Shown here piece by piece: positions 1 through 6,796 of a stretch of 8,386 nucleotides of DNA. Where the stretch lies: assembly GCA_947475795.1 (NCBI GenBank), contig CANJOX010000130.1, positions 1 to 8,386 on the forward strand. Direction: 5' to 3'. Position numbers and translations under genes: made by a program. The notes beneath the pieces are model-generated. The model made no database searches. It saw nothing but the letters and a program-made list of their open reading frames with translations, and had not been told where the DNA came from. This DNA is from Gemmatimonadota bacterium. GTDB taxonomy: Bacteria; Gemmatimonadota; Gemmatimonadetes; Gemmatimonadales; Gemmatimonadaceae. How positions within the stretch are numbered: the first letter of the stretch is position 1; each line of letters opens with the position of its first letter.

Positions 1-91
1 CGCGTTCTTCGCCAAACGCGAACACATCCGGTGGTCGCACAGCATCTGCCCGGACTGCGCGACCACGCACTTCGAGCGCGGCGGCGACTGA
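1..91 (+). CDS. 3' end of a gene with a Cys-rich ICPDC tail (partial)
   Basis: Only the last 29 codons are in the window, read from base 2 and ending in TGA at 89-91. The visible peptide includes WSHSICPDC and ends FERGGD. A tail of the form 'SHGICPDC' occurs at the C terminus of many PAS, GAF or receiver-domain signalling proteins, where it follows an upstream Cys-x-x-Cys segment and may form a small metal- or redox-binding knuckle. This recognition rests on one short motif, so the parent protein is a guess. The gene converges on the methyltransferase to its right, with 23 bases between the two stop codons. No clear terminator is seen there. Confidence 0.5.
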   Translation, partial: AFFAKREHIRWSHSICPDCATTHFERGGD

Positions 92-114
92 CGCCGGAAC
101 GATGGCGGCGCGGC

Positions 115-915
115 CTACGGCGCCGTCATCGCGTGGCGCACCCGCCCCCGCACCGCGTTGGCCCGGGCGCTGTACCTGATCTGCCCCTGCGCGTCGGTCG
201 GCAGACACGCCCGCAACCGCTCCTGCAGCCGTCCGATCGCGTCGGGCGACAGGCTCGCCAGCGCGCGACCGATACTCGGCCCACCGAGCATCGTCGCCCA
301 ATAATCGTCGAACGAGGCGAAGGTGCGCGGCACCGTGATCTCATGGGTGGCCACATCGACCAGGCCGGCGCCGCGCCACAGTTCACGCAGCGTGTCGAGG
401 CGCGAGGCCTCCACGCTCGGCGGCGCCGGCACCACCGCGCCGAGGTCGCGCATCTCGCGCTGCAGCACGTGGTACGGAAATCCGCCACCGTGCATGTCCC
501 ACGCATAGGCCGCGACCAGGCCACCGGCACGCACCACGCGCGCCATCTCGGCCACACCCGTCGCGGGCGCGGGCACGAAGAAGATCACCAGCGGCATCAC
601 CGCCACGTCGAACACGTCGTCGGCATACGGCAACGCCATCGCATCGCCCTCGAGCAGTTTGGCATCGCGCAGCGTCGGCCGTATGCGCGCATAGGCCAGC
701 TGCGCCGGCGACGGGTCGATGCCATGCAGGGCGCGCGGCGCGCAGCACGACGTCAGCACCTCGGTAAACGCACCATTGCCGCACCCCACGTCGAGCCAGC
801 GGAGCTCCGGGGCCGGGGCCAGCCAGTCGAGAAACGCCGCACCGGCCAGCTGGCTCCACACCCCCATGTAGCGCTCGTACGCGGCGCCATCGTCGAAGCG
901 GATCGGGTCGGTCAC
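115..915 (-). CDS. Class I SAM-dependent methyltransferase
   Basis: 266-residue cytosolic protein of the Methyltransf_11/25 type. Motif I (SAM-binding glycine loop) is LDVGCGNGAF at residues 41-50. The acidic residue that usually contacts the SAM ribose is D67 in GIDPSP. Motif II is around residues 89-105 (EGDAMALPYADD..FDVA). The RVVRAGG stretch at 126-132 is the usual post-motif segment. The C-terminal half (about 140-266) is the variable substrate region. The start is GTG at 915, chosen because AAAGGGAG lies 7 bases upstream and the Rossmann fold begins at the expected distance. The substrate cannot be read from sequence; small molecules, quinones or lipids are all possible. It lies 82 bases downstream of the lipoprotein gene on the same strand and could be co-transcribed with it, though no functional link is evident. 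Confidence 0.9.
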   Translation of the reverse strand: MTDPIRFDDGAAYERYMGVWSQLAGAAFLDWLAPAPELRWLDVGCGNGAFTEVLTSCCAPRALHGIDPSPAQLAYARIRPTLRDAKLLEGDAMALPYADDVFDVAVMPLVIFFVPAPATGVAEMARVVRAGGLVAAYAWDMHGGGFPYHVLQREMRDLGAVVPAPPSVEASRLDTLRELWRGAGLVDVATHEITVPRTFASFDDYWATMLGGPSIGRALASLSPDAIGRLQERLRACLPTDAQGQIRYSARANAVRGRVRHAMTAP

Positions 916-922
916 GAAGATT

Positions 923-930
923 CTCCCTTT
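923..930 (-). promoter_or_regulatory. Shine-Dalgarno site for the methyltransferase
   Basis: Minus-strand AAAGGGAG lies 7 bases before the GTG at 915. It supports the non-ATG start and suggests the gene is translated on its own rather than only by coupling to the lipoprotein gene upstream. Confidence 0.6.
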
Positions 931-997
931 GGTGGCGCGATGCGCGTTGTCCGGTGGTCCTACCCTCGACTCGGCCGTGCGACTCCACGCTGGCCGC

Positions 998-1804
998 TTA
1001 TTTCGCGATCACCTTGGCGTCTTCGACGAGCAGCGCGAACGTGTAGCCCGCGCCCACATCGCGATTCAGGTGCACCGTGCCGGTGATGGTGACCGTGGCG
1101 CCCACGGACGCCGCATCCAGCGTCGTCACGGTGATGTCGTGCGTGCCCTTCGTGGCGTCGCCGCTGCCGTCCTGCAGATGAAGCCAGTTCTTGCCCATCA
1201 CGGCGGCGTTGTACTTCACCACCGTACCCCGCACCGACACCACCGCGTTGGCCAACCGATCCTTCTGCGTCCACAGCTCCGCAATCGTTCGCGCGTCCGC
1301 GCCGGTCGCCTTGGCCACCGGGGCGACCGGCGCGGCCACGACAGCCGGGGTCGCGCCGGCTGCGCTTGGTGCGGCTCCCGTGGCCGTGCCCGTGCCCGCC
1401 ATCTCGGTGGGCAGCGCACCCGGCGCGTCGAGCGACCCGAAGTAGATCCGGTCAAAGGTGCGCTTGAGCGTCTTCGACTCGAACTGTTCCATCAACAGGG
1501 CGTTGTACACAGTCACCCGCGCGCCGACGGTGAGCGGCGCGTCGAGCACCGCCACCCACAGGTCGCCCGTGGCGGTCGTCAGCCGGAGGTACACATAGGG
1601 CGAGACGGCGATGCGCTCGACCAGCGTACCGGTGAGCGCGTGGCCGAGCGGTTTGGCCGATGCCGTGGCCGCTGTGCGCAACGCCGTGCCGGGTGGGACG
1701 CCGTCCGCCTTGGTGACGTCCGCCTTGGTGACGTCCGCCTTGGTGCCGGCGGAACAGGCAACGGTGAACACCACGACCGACACGAGCGGAACAGACCAAC
1801 GCAT
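998..1804 (-). CDS. Putative lipoprotein with two OB-fold-like (NrfJ-like) domains
   Basis: 268 residues from the ATG at 1804. An upstream ATG at 1885 is open but would bury the signal peptide. The N terminus is MRWS, a hydrophobic stretch (residues 5-16), then the lipobox-like TVAC with C17 as likely lipidation site and Ser at +2, so outer-membrane or periplasmic placement is expected. Residues 21-34 are a threefold TKAD(V) repeat. Residues about 55-125 (GTLVE, YVYLRL, LWVAV, FESKTLKRTFD, YFGSL) and 185-266 (VRGTVVKYN, MGKNWLHLQDG, DITVTT, GATVTITGTV, GAGYTF..LVEDAKV) each resemble the small beta-barrel proteins often annotated as NrfJ-related or 'DNA-binding' OB proteins. An Ala/Pro/Thr-rich linker joins them (about 126-168). 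A periplasmic redox or metal-handling role has been suggested for relatives; here function is unknown. No good Shine-Dalgarno precedes the ATG. The stop is TAA at 998-1000. Confidence 0.8.
   Translation of the reverse strand: MRWSVPLVSVVVFTVACSAGTKADVTKADVTKADGVPPGTALRTAATASAKPLGHALTGTLVERIAVSPYVYLRLTTATGDLWVAVLDAPLTVGARVTVYNALLMEQFESKTLKRTFDRIYFGSLDAPGALPTEMAGTGTATGAAPSAAGATPAVVAAPVAPVAKATGADARTIAELWTQKDRLANAVVSVRGTVVKYNAAVMGKNWLHLQDGSGDATKGTHDITVTTLDAASVGATVTITGTVHLNRDVGAGYTFALLVEDAKVIAK
1703..1747 (-). repeat. 15-base in-frame tandem repeat in the lipoprotein gene
   Basis: Two exact copies of the 15-mer GTCCGCCTTGGTGAC (plus strand, 1703-1717 and 1718-1732) are followed by a third that matches in its first 13 bases (1733-1747). 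The unit is five codons, so copy-number changes would keep frame and lengthen or shorten the TKADV tether just after the lipidated cysteine. Confidence 0.85.
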
Positions 1805-2036
1805 GGAGGACTCGCAGAAGAGAGACGTAATGGGCGTGTCGACGCGCCGAGGAATCCGGTGCCGCGCCGCGCTGGTGCAAAGCAACGCTCTGCGGCGCGA
1901 CGCGTCAGACCATGTCCACCGTCTCGCTCAGCGATCCCGTCACACCACGTACGAGGAAGATGATGACGATGGTTCCCGATCGCGCACCGGCGTGCAGACG
2001 TCACGGCGCCACGCGGTGAATCCGCGTTGGGCAGAC
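1805..2036. other. Intergenic region upstream of the lipoprotein gene
   Basis: 232 bases with no convincing gene. It should hold the minus-strand promoter of the lipoprotein gene, but I see no clear -35/-10 pair. A short plus-strand frame beginning ATGTCCACC near 1912 has no ribosome binding site or recognisable product. The right end of the stretch meets the displaced oxyR fragment at 2037. Confidence 0.5.
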
Positions 2037-2107
2037 GCCCCGCCGCCCTACCGCTCCCGCACCACCTCGCGCACGCAGTCCACAAACGCGCGGGCCGGCC
2101 CCGACTG
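2037..2107 (-). pseudogene. Displaced copy of the oxyR 3' end (19 codons plus stop)
   Basis: These 71 bases match 6797-6867 at 70 positions, in the same orientation. The fragment encodes the last 19 residues of the OxyR found at 6808-7695 (Q277 to R295), the TAG stop (2048-2050) and 11 bases beyond it. The single difference (2090 against 6850) is synonymous, CGC for CGG, at an Arg codon. Similarity stops abruptly on both sides: bases before 2037 and after 2107 do not resemble those around the intact gene. There is no start codon or upstream oxyR sequence, so this is a non-functional remnant. It lies 8 bases past the stop of the PLD-like gene. Confidence 0.85.
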
Positions 2108-2115
2108 ACGTCGGC

Positions 2116-5100
2116 TCAGAACATCGTCTTGAACCAGTGCGCGACGCGCGTCAGCACCATCGAGCGGGGTGGCAGCAGCGCGTCGAGCTCCTCGGTCGTC
2201 TCCACCCACCGGCTCTGCCCGATGATGGACAGCAGATCGAGATAGGGAATCACGGCCGGCCAGTTGGACAGCGCAATCACGATTTCACCGTCACTCGTGA
2301 AGCTCCGGTCGTTCTGATTGGCCGACCCCAGGAGCGTGAAGAACACCACGCGCTCGCGCTGCGCGACGGGCAGCCCGTCGTACCACCGGCGCACCACGTC
2401 TTCGCCGACATCGATCAGCGGTTCCGGGTGCTCGCCGAAACTCTGCACGGCCATGCCGCGGGAGTTCACCTGCGCCATCCGCCGCGGGACGTACTGCCGC
2501 GTGAAGTCCACCCACTCCTCCTGCGCCATCACCCGCCACGCCTCACGGGACGCGATGAAGTTGGCTTTCATGTGCAGCTGCGGATACCGTCGGTACTCGA
2601 AGTCGGTGGAGTCGGGCACCGGAAATGGCACCGCCGCATACTGTGCGGCGAGCGCCTCCAGGCCGGTGTACACCGACGGGGGAAAGTCGAACAGATCGTG
2701 CAGCCACGCGTGCTGCTGCAGGGTGCGGCGTACGCCGAGCACCTTGGCTGGAATATTCGTGACGGGCAGTGCGGAGTTGAACAGGCCGACCTTCAGCATG
2801 CCGCCGCGTGTGCGTAGTTCGTCCTCGAACACCCGGGACGCCACGATCAGGCGCCACAACAGTTCGCGGCTGCGGATGATGGATCCGAACGAACGCGCCG
2901 GGGCATTCACCAACGCGGGGGTGATCACGAGCACACGGCCACCACGCAGCGCACAGCCGATCAGCGCCGACCCCCAGAAGGTCCCGTTCCAGAGCGAATC
3001 GGGGATCTTGATCACCGAACCGGGTGGCATCAGCGTGTACAGAATCGCCTTAGCAACATTGATCTGCTTGTCACGGTAGCCGGTGCCGTTCTGCAGAATC
3101 GCGGCCCGGAGCCGACGTGCCCCGTCGCTCCCCGACTGCTCGATCTGCACCGTATAGCCATCCGCCAACGCGCGGGGCTGCAGGGCCGCCGGCACCCGGT
3201 CGCCCGTGATGCCGTGCGTTTCCAGTAACGCGCGGGCGGCGCCCTTGATGGCCAGCGCGGCGGGCCCGCGCAGCAACAGCGATCGGTCCTCCCACGACAG
3301 ATTGGCGTAGTGTTCGCCCACGCCCGCCCCCGTCAGAATCGCCTCGCCCCGGTTCGGATCCTCCTCGGTGATATCGTAGAACGCCACCTTGCGATGGTCG
3401 CGCATCCAGGTGTCGGGCACGGGGAAGCCCGTGGCCAGATGCCAGCTCCAGAACGTGGGGTCCGCCGTGTTCGTGATGTTCACGTGCACCTTCACCAGCG
3501 TGCGCAGCCACGCCTCACCGTACTGCCGCCGCTGCGCCCTCAGCAGGGCCGACGAATCAACCGCGTCGCGCAACGCCTGCTGCGCCACAGCCAACGAGTC
3601 GTCCCACGCCGCGTACGCCCCGCCCAGCTGCACCCGATGGTGCATCGGATCCTCGAGGAGGCTCATCCACAGCCGCGCTTTCCGTGCGTCGTAGAAGAAC
3701 TGATCGAGCAGAATCAGATACGTCGGAAACCGCCCCGTCTTATCGTAGGCGCGCACGCGGGCCGTCATTGCGGTGAAGTACGAACGCAGCACGTGCCGGA
3801 AGCTCATTTCATCGGGCTTCCCCTGCGCATCGTAGCCCCGGAAATCGTGAATCCACAGCACGTGGTAATCTTCCGCGGCACGGATCGTCCGGTTCAGCTG
3901 CCACTGGAACTGCTCGTTGATCACGTAGGACACGGAGTTCCCTTCGCGGAACGGCTCGCGCGTCGCGCGCGTGATCAGATGGTCGAGTTCTGCCTGTGAG
4001 TCATACGCTCCGGGGCGCAACGCCAACTGGAGCGGCAACCACACGTACCGGGCACTCCCCCACTCCCGGTGCGCCTCGGCGCGCATCGCTTCCGTGATGG
4101 CCAGCAGCTCCGAGAACACCGACAACGTCGGCGTCATGGCGTCTGGCGTTACCCCCGACGACACGTGGAGCCAACGCAGGAACGCCCCGCGCGCCAACGC
4201 GACGAAGGGCAGCGTGGTGTCGTCCTGCTTGTCCTGACCGAGCAGGCGGTCGTACGGCAGCAACACTTCATCGAGCAAGACCTGTCGTGCCTCGTCGGCC
4301 ACGCGGCGCCCCAACGAGGTCGACGCAACAGGAGTTGTGGACGGGGGCGCGCTCCCATCTTGCACACCGCCATTCCCGTCAGCGGCGCTGGCCACCGCCA
4401 GCGAGAACGCGACATCCAGCGCATCGTGATACCGGCGCGACTCGCGCTCCACCGCCGGGATGGTCGTGTCACCGCCCAGCGCGGCGAGCGACGAGCGCAA
4501 CCGCTCGAGTCGCTGCACAACCGCGCGATCGCTGGCCGCGCCGCCACTCCCCGTGTGATCCACCCACGGCACCGTCAGCCAGCGCACGTTGTGCGCCGCC
4601 GTCCGCACGCTGTCCATCACGCGGCGCAGTGCACGGCCTGTCAGCGGCCCGCTGGGCGGCGGCGCCGGAGTGACGCGCATTGGCACGTAATCGCGGCGTG
4701 CGCGCGTCTTGCCGATCGGGACACGGCGCAACACGGGCGTCTCCAGCCCCACCAGCAGGGCCGGTTCGGTGCCCCCCAGCAGATCGAAGCGCAAGACCGT
4801 GCCATCGCGGAAGAGACCGCCGCGCCGCACCGGTTGCACCAGCGAGACGATCGAGCGCCATTCGCCCGAGCGCGCGTTGTAATCCGCGCCCGCGGCCAGT
4901 CGCAGAAACGGCGACGCGACACGCACCCGCGCGCCGCCGTTTCCGCGGGTGTCCACGGAGCCGCCGTACACCTCGGCGTGCACGCCACCCAAACCGAGCA
5001 CGCGACTCGCCAACTCCGTATACACGCCGAGGCGCGCTTCGCTCACCGCCGTGCGGCTGCCATCATGGGACTGGACGCCGGTCACCACGCCGGTGGTAGG

Positions 5101-5244
5101 CAACCAACGCGGCGGCTGGCCGAGCGAGACGGTGGTGCCCCCTTCGTCCGGCCGTCGCGCCTGCGCCTGCACCTGCACCTGCGCGGTGCCAAGGGTGCAC
5201 AGGATGGCAACGACGGACACGATCGCGGCGCCGGCACGGGTCAT
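2116..5244 (-). CDS. Exported phospholipase D-superfamily protein (two HKD-type modules)
   Basis: 1042 residues from the ATG at 5244. Residues 1-29 are a Sec-type signal peptide (hydrophobic core about 6-20, likely cleavage after an AQA/VQA site). Residues about 68-172 alternate short polar and hydrophobic strands and may form a beta-rich domain. Residues 200-450 are largely helical, with a low-complexity Ser/Thr/Pro stretch near 288-312. The first PLD module (about 455-665) carries a full HxKx4D motif, H617-K619-D624, then a Gly-rich turn, a W651-x-D653 pair and LRGPA. The second (about 700-1000) carries H891-x-K893, but Ala898 stands where Asp is expected. Its GSANQNDRS motif (973-981, then D985 and E987) comes about 80 residues later, far beyond the usual short gap. 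Known family chemistry is phosphodiester cleavage or transfer on phospholipids through a His nucleophile; the substrate here is unknown. The start overlaps the hydrolase stop by four bases (ATGA), implying coupled translation. An in-frame ATG at 5436 is rejected because it lies inside the hydrolase gene and hides the signal peptide. Confidence 0.85.
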   Translation of the reverse strand: MTRAGAAIVSVVAILCTLGTAQVQVQAQARRPDEGGTTVSLGQPPRWLPTTGVVTGVQSHDGSRTAVSEARLGVYTELASRVLGLGGVHAEVYGGSVDTRGNGGARVRVASPFLRLAAGADYNARSGEWRSIVSLVQPVRRGGLFRDGTVLRFDLLGGTEPALLVGLETPVLRRVPIGKTRARRDYVPMRVTPAPPPSGPLTGRALRRVMDSVRTAAHNVRWLTVPWVDHTGSGGAASDRAVVQRLERLRSSLAALGGDTTIPAVERESRRYHDALDVAFSLAVASAADGNGGVQDGSAPPSTTPVASTSLGRRVADEARQVLLDEVLLPYDRLLGQDKQDDTTLPFVALARGAFLRWLHVSSGVTPDAMTPTLSVFSELLAITEAMRAEAHREWGSARYVWLPLQLALRPGAYDSQAELDHLITRATREPFREGNSVSYVINEQFQWQLNRTIRAAEDYHVLWIHDFRGYDAQGKPDEMSFRHVLRSYFTAMTARVRAYDKTGRFPTYLILLDQFFYDARKARLWMSLLEDPMHHRVQLGGAYAAWDDSLAVAQQALRDAVDSSALLRAQRRQYGEAWLRTLVKVHVNITNTADPTFWSWHLATGFPVPDTWMRDHRKVAFYDITEEDPNRGEAILTGAGVGEHYANLSWEDRSLLLRGPAALAIKGAARALLETHGITGDRVPAALQPRALADGYTVQIEQSGSDGARRLRAAILQNGTGYRDKQINVAKAILYTLMPPGSVIKIPDSLWNGTFWGSALIGCALRGGRVLVITPALVNAPARSFGSIIRSRELLWRLIVASRVFEDELRTRGGMLKVGLFNSALPVTNIPAKVLGVRRTLQQHAWLHDLFDFPPSVYTGLEALAAQYAAVPFPVPDSTDFEYRRYPQLHMKANFIASREAWRVMAQEEWVDFTRQYVPRRMAQVNSRGMAVQSFGEHPEPLIDVGEDVVRRWYDGLPVAQRERVVFFTLLGSANQNDRSFTSDGEIVIALSNWPAVIPYLDLLSIIGQSRWVETTEELDALLPPRSMVLTRVAHWFKTMF

Positions 5245-6446
5245 CGTGACGCCCCGGCAGAGGAAGACGGGGCACGGTCGGTCGGCACGAACGGGGAACA
5301 GCGCGCGAGTCGCGTCGTGTCCGGACGCCGGCCGGCCAGCAGCCGCCACGACCCATCCGCCACTTGGCGGCCGACGCCGACCGTGTCGCGGCACCACGCG
5401 GCGTAGGCCCCCCCGACCACGTGGGTGAGGTCCCACACCGCGACCGACGCGCGACGGATGGAGTGCCGGTTACCCACGAGGCGCTGCCACCAGCCGTCCG
5501 CCGCCAGCGCGTCCGTCATATCCACCGTTTCGAGTCCGGCCCGCCGCAGTGGCGTCGGCTCAGCGAGACCGGCGCGCGGCGTGTCGTGAACGCGCCGCGA
5601 GATCCCCAGCGCGCGATCGCGCCGCGAGGTGTACAGCACGAGCCGTTCTGCGCGCGAGCGCAGCACGGGCACGATCGTATCCCCGAAGCGCGCGGCGTCG
5701 TGATCGAGGGCGAGAAAGGCGATGGCGCGCAGCCGTGTGTTGTTCGACCATGCCGGATCGGTTGCCTCGGATTGCAGCAGCGCTTCGCCGACCAACCGCC
5801 CGCCTAGCGAATGCGCGGCGAGCACCACCCGCGATGCCCCGAGGGTGCCCGTCACCTCGGTAAGCACGCGCCGGAAGGCCGGCGCGCTTGCCGTGACCGC
5901 CGCGGTGTCGTCCTCGTAGGCACGCACAACGAGGCTACCCGTCCGCGGCCACGTCACCCCCGCGCCATGCGACGGCCAACAGAAGGCAACCCACGGGGCG
6001 GCAGACTGGGAACGGACGCGCGCGGCGAATGGCTGACTCCAGCACTCGCCCAGCCCCGTCCCGAACCCGTGCACGTACACCACGGTGAAGTCGTCGGGCG
6101 CTGTCTGCGAGGCACCGCGCGCCCGCAGCGCCGTCAGGAACGCATCGCGGGTGAGGCGCAGCGAATCACGCAGCCCGCTGGGCAGTGCATCGGTGAAGGG
6201 GTCGCGCACCGGGGCGTACTCGAAGATCGCCGCCCCGTATTCGAGGCTGTCAGCAAGGGCGCGCCGGGCGCGGCCGTCATGGCGCGCACGCGCCGAGACA
6301 TACCACACGGTGTCGCGCCGCACGATCGCCGGCAGGGCACGGGCATGCACCACGCAGCCGGTCTGGACCGGCAGCATGAGCATCACCGCCACTACGGAGA
6401 TCGCCCCGGGCGCGGAGTGCCGGCCACGGGTCCATCGGAATCGCAT
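5241..6446 (-). CDS. Membrane-anchored alpha/beta hydrolase (DUF900-like esterase/lipase)
   Basis: 401 residues. The N terminus has basic residues, a hydrophobic stretch (about 15-27) and then QTGC with C31, an atypical lipobox; it is either a lipoprotein or held by an N-terminal helix. The fold signature is clear: VVYVHGFG (122-129, oxyanion-side loop), FCWPSHG (155-161, matching the SWPS of DUF900 proteins) and LAAHSLGG (209-216), with Ser213 as nucleophile. Acid candidates are D248 or D250 (LALDHD) and D277 (SRRDRAL). The likely catalytic His is H328 in GNRHS. Expected chemistry is ester hydrolysis, perhaps of lipids, in the periplasm or at the outer membrane. The start at 6446 is chosen because GGGAGG lies 10 bases upstream and the signal sequence begins there; the frame stays open to 7262, but that part is antisense-like read-through of the gap and oxyR. 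It is the first gene of the operon with the PLD-like protein, which it overlaps by four bases. Confidence 0.88.
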   Translation of the reverse strand: MRFRWTRGRHSAPGAISVVAVMLMLPVQTGCVVHARALPAIVRRDTVWYVSARARHDGRARRALADSLEYGAAIFEYAPVRDPFTDALPSGLRDSLRLTRDAFLTALRARGASQTAPDDFTVVYVHGFGTGLGECWSQPFAARVRSQSAAPWVAFCWPSHGAGVTWPRTGSLVVRAYEDDTAAVTASAPAFRRVLTEVTGTLGASRVVLAAHSLGGRLVGEALLQSEATDPAWSNNTRLRAIAFLALDHDAARFGDTIVPVLRSRAERLVLYTSRRDRALGISRRVHDTPRAGLAEPTPLRRAGLETVDMTDALAADGWWQRLVGNRHSIRRASVAVWDLTHVVGGAYAAWCRDTVGVGRQVADGSWRLLAGRRPDTTRLARCSPFVPTDRAPSSSAGASR

Positions 6447-6456
6447 GCGGAGATGG

Positions 6457-6462
6457 CCTCCC
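6457..6462 (-). promoter_or_regulatory. Shine-Dalgarno site for the hydrolase
   Basis: Minus-strand GGGAGG lies 10 bases before the ATG at 6446. It decides the start among several in-frame candidates further upstream. Confidence 0.6.
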
Positions 6463-6593
6463 GGTGTCGCGTACCGGCGTCGCATCATGCGAACCGTGAG
6501 CGGGGCGGAAAAGGGTACCGATGCGAACATGCGCGCCCTGGGCCCCGTCGCGCGAAAGGGGAACCCGTACAATCCGGGGCGTTTTGGACGACA

Positions 6594-6766
6594 GCAGGGG
6601 GCTGTCGGCCGATGGCTCAAGGCCCACGGCCCACGGCCCACGGCCCGTAGCCGAGAGCCCCAAAGCGCTCTTTCGCCCTCAGAGGCGGGGGGCTGTGGGT
6701 TCCCGAGGCATGGTGCTGTCAGGCTGACGGCTCTCGGCTGTGGGCTATTCGCCATGGGCCGCGGGA
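6594..6766. repeat. Two inverted arrays of a 7-base repeat (NNNNGGC)
   Basis: On the minus strand, 6656 down to 6594 reads as nine consecutive heptamers, nearly all ending GGC or AGC, including three exact CGTGGGC copies (6622-6642). On the plus strand, 6718-6766 reads as seven more, such as TGACGGC, TCTCGGC, TGTGGGC and CATGGGC. The two arrays point away from each other, and their AGCCGAGAGCC / GGCTCTCGGCT cores (6649-6659 and 6729-6739) are perfect inverted repeats. The 69 bases between the cores contain two smaller potential hairpins (6662-6673 and 6674-6687). A unit of seven is not a codon multiple, so this is not coding. Confidence 0.7.
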
Positions 6767-6796
6767 ATGCCACGTCGGGTGTGGGGCCAGCCCACT

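Noticed and set aside
31..1086. 351-codon plus-strand open frame
   Set aside because: Antisense to the whole methyltransferase, whose SAM motifs are unmistakable; the plus-strand product looks random.
2116..5244. PLD-like protein as a type VI secretion lipase effector (Tle5-like) with an immunity partner
   Set aside because: It has a Sec signal peptide, no VgrG/PAAR/Hcp neighbours, and its partner is a serine hydrolase rather than a small immunity protein.
4069..5406. 445-codon plus-strand open frame
   Set aside because: Antisense to the signal peptide and N-terminal half of the PLD-like gene, with Arg/His/Gln-rich composition and no domain.
5245..5436. Longer start for the PLD-like protein
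   Set aside because: It would overlap the hydrolase by almost 200 bases and bury a good signal peptide; the ATGA overlap start fits far better.
6594..6766. CRISPR array
   Set aside because: The unit is only 7 bases with no spacers, and the two arrays are inverted.
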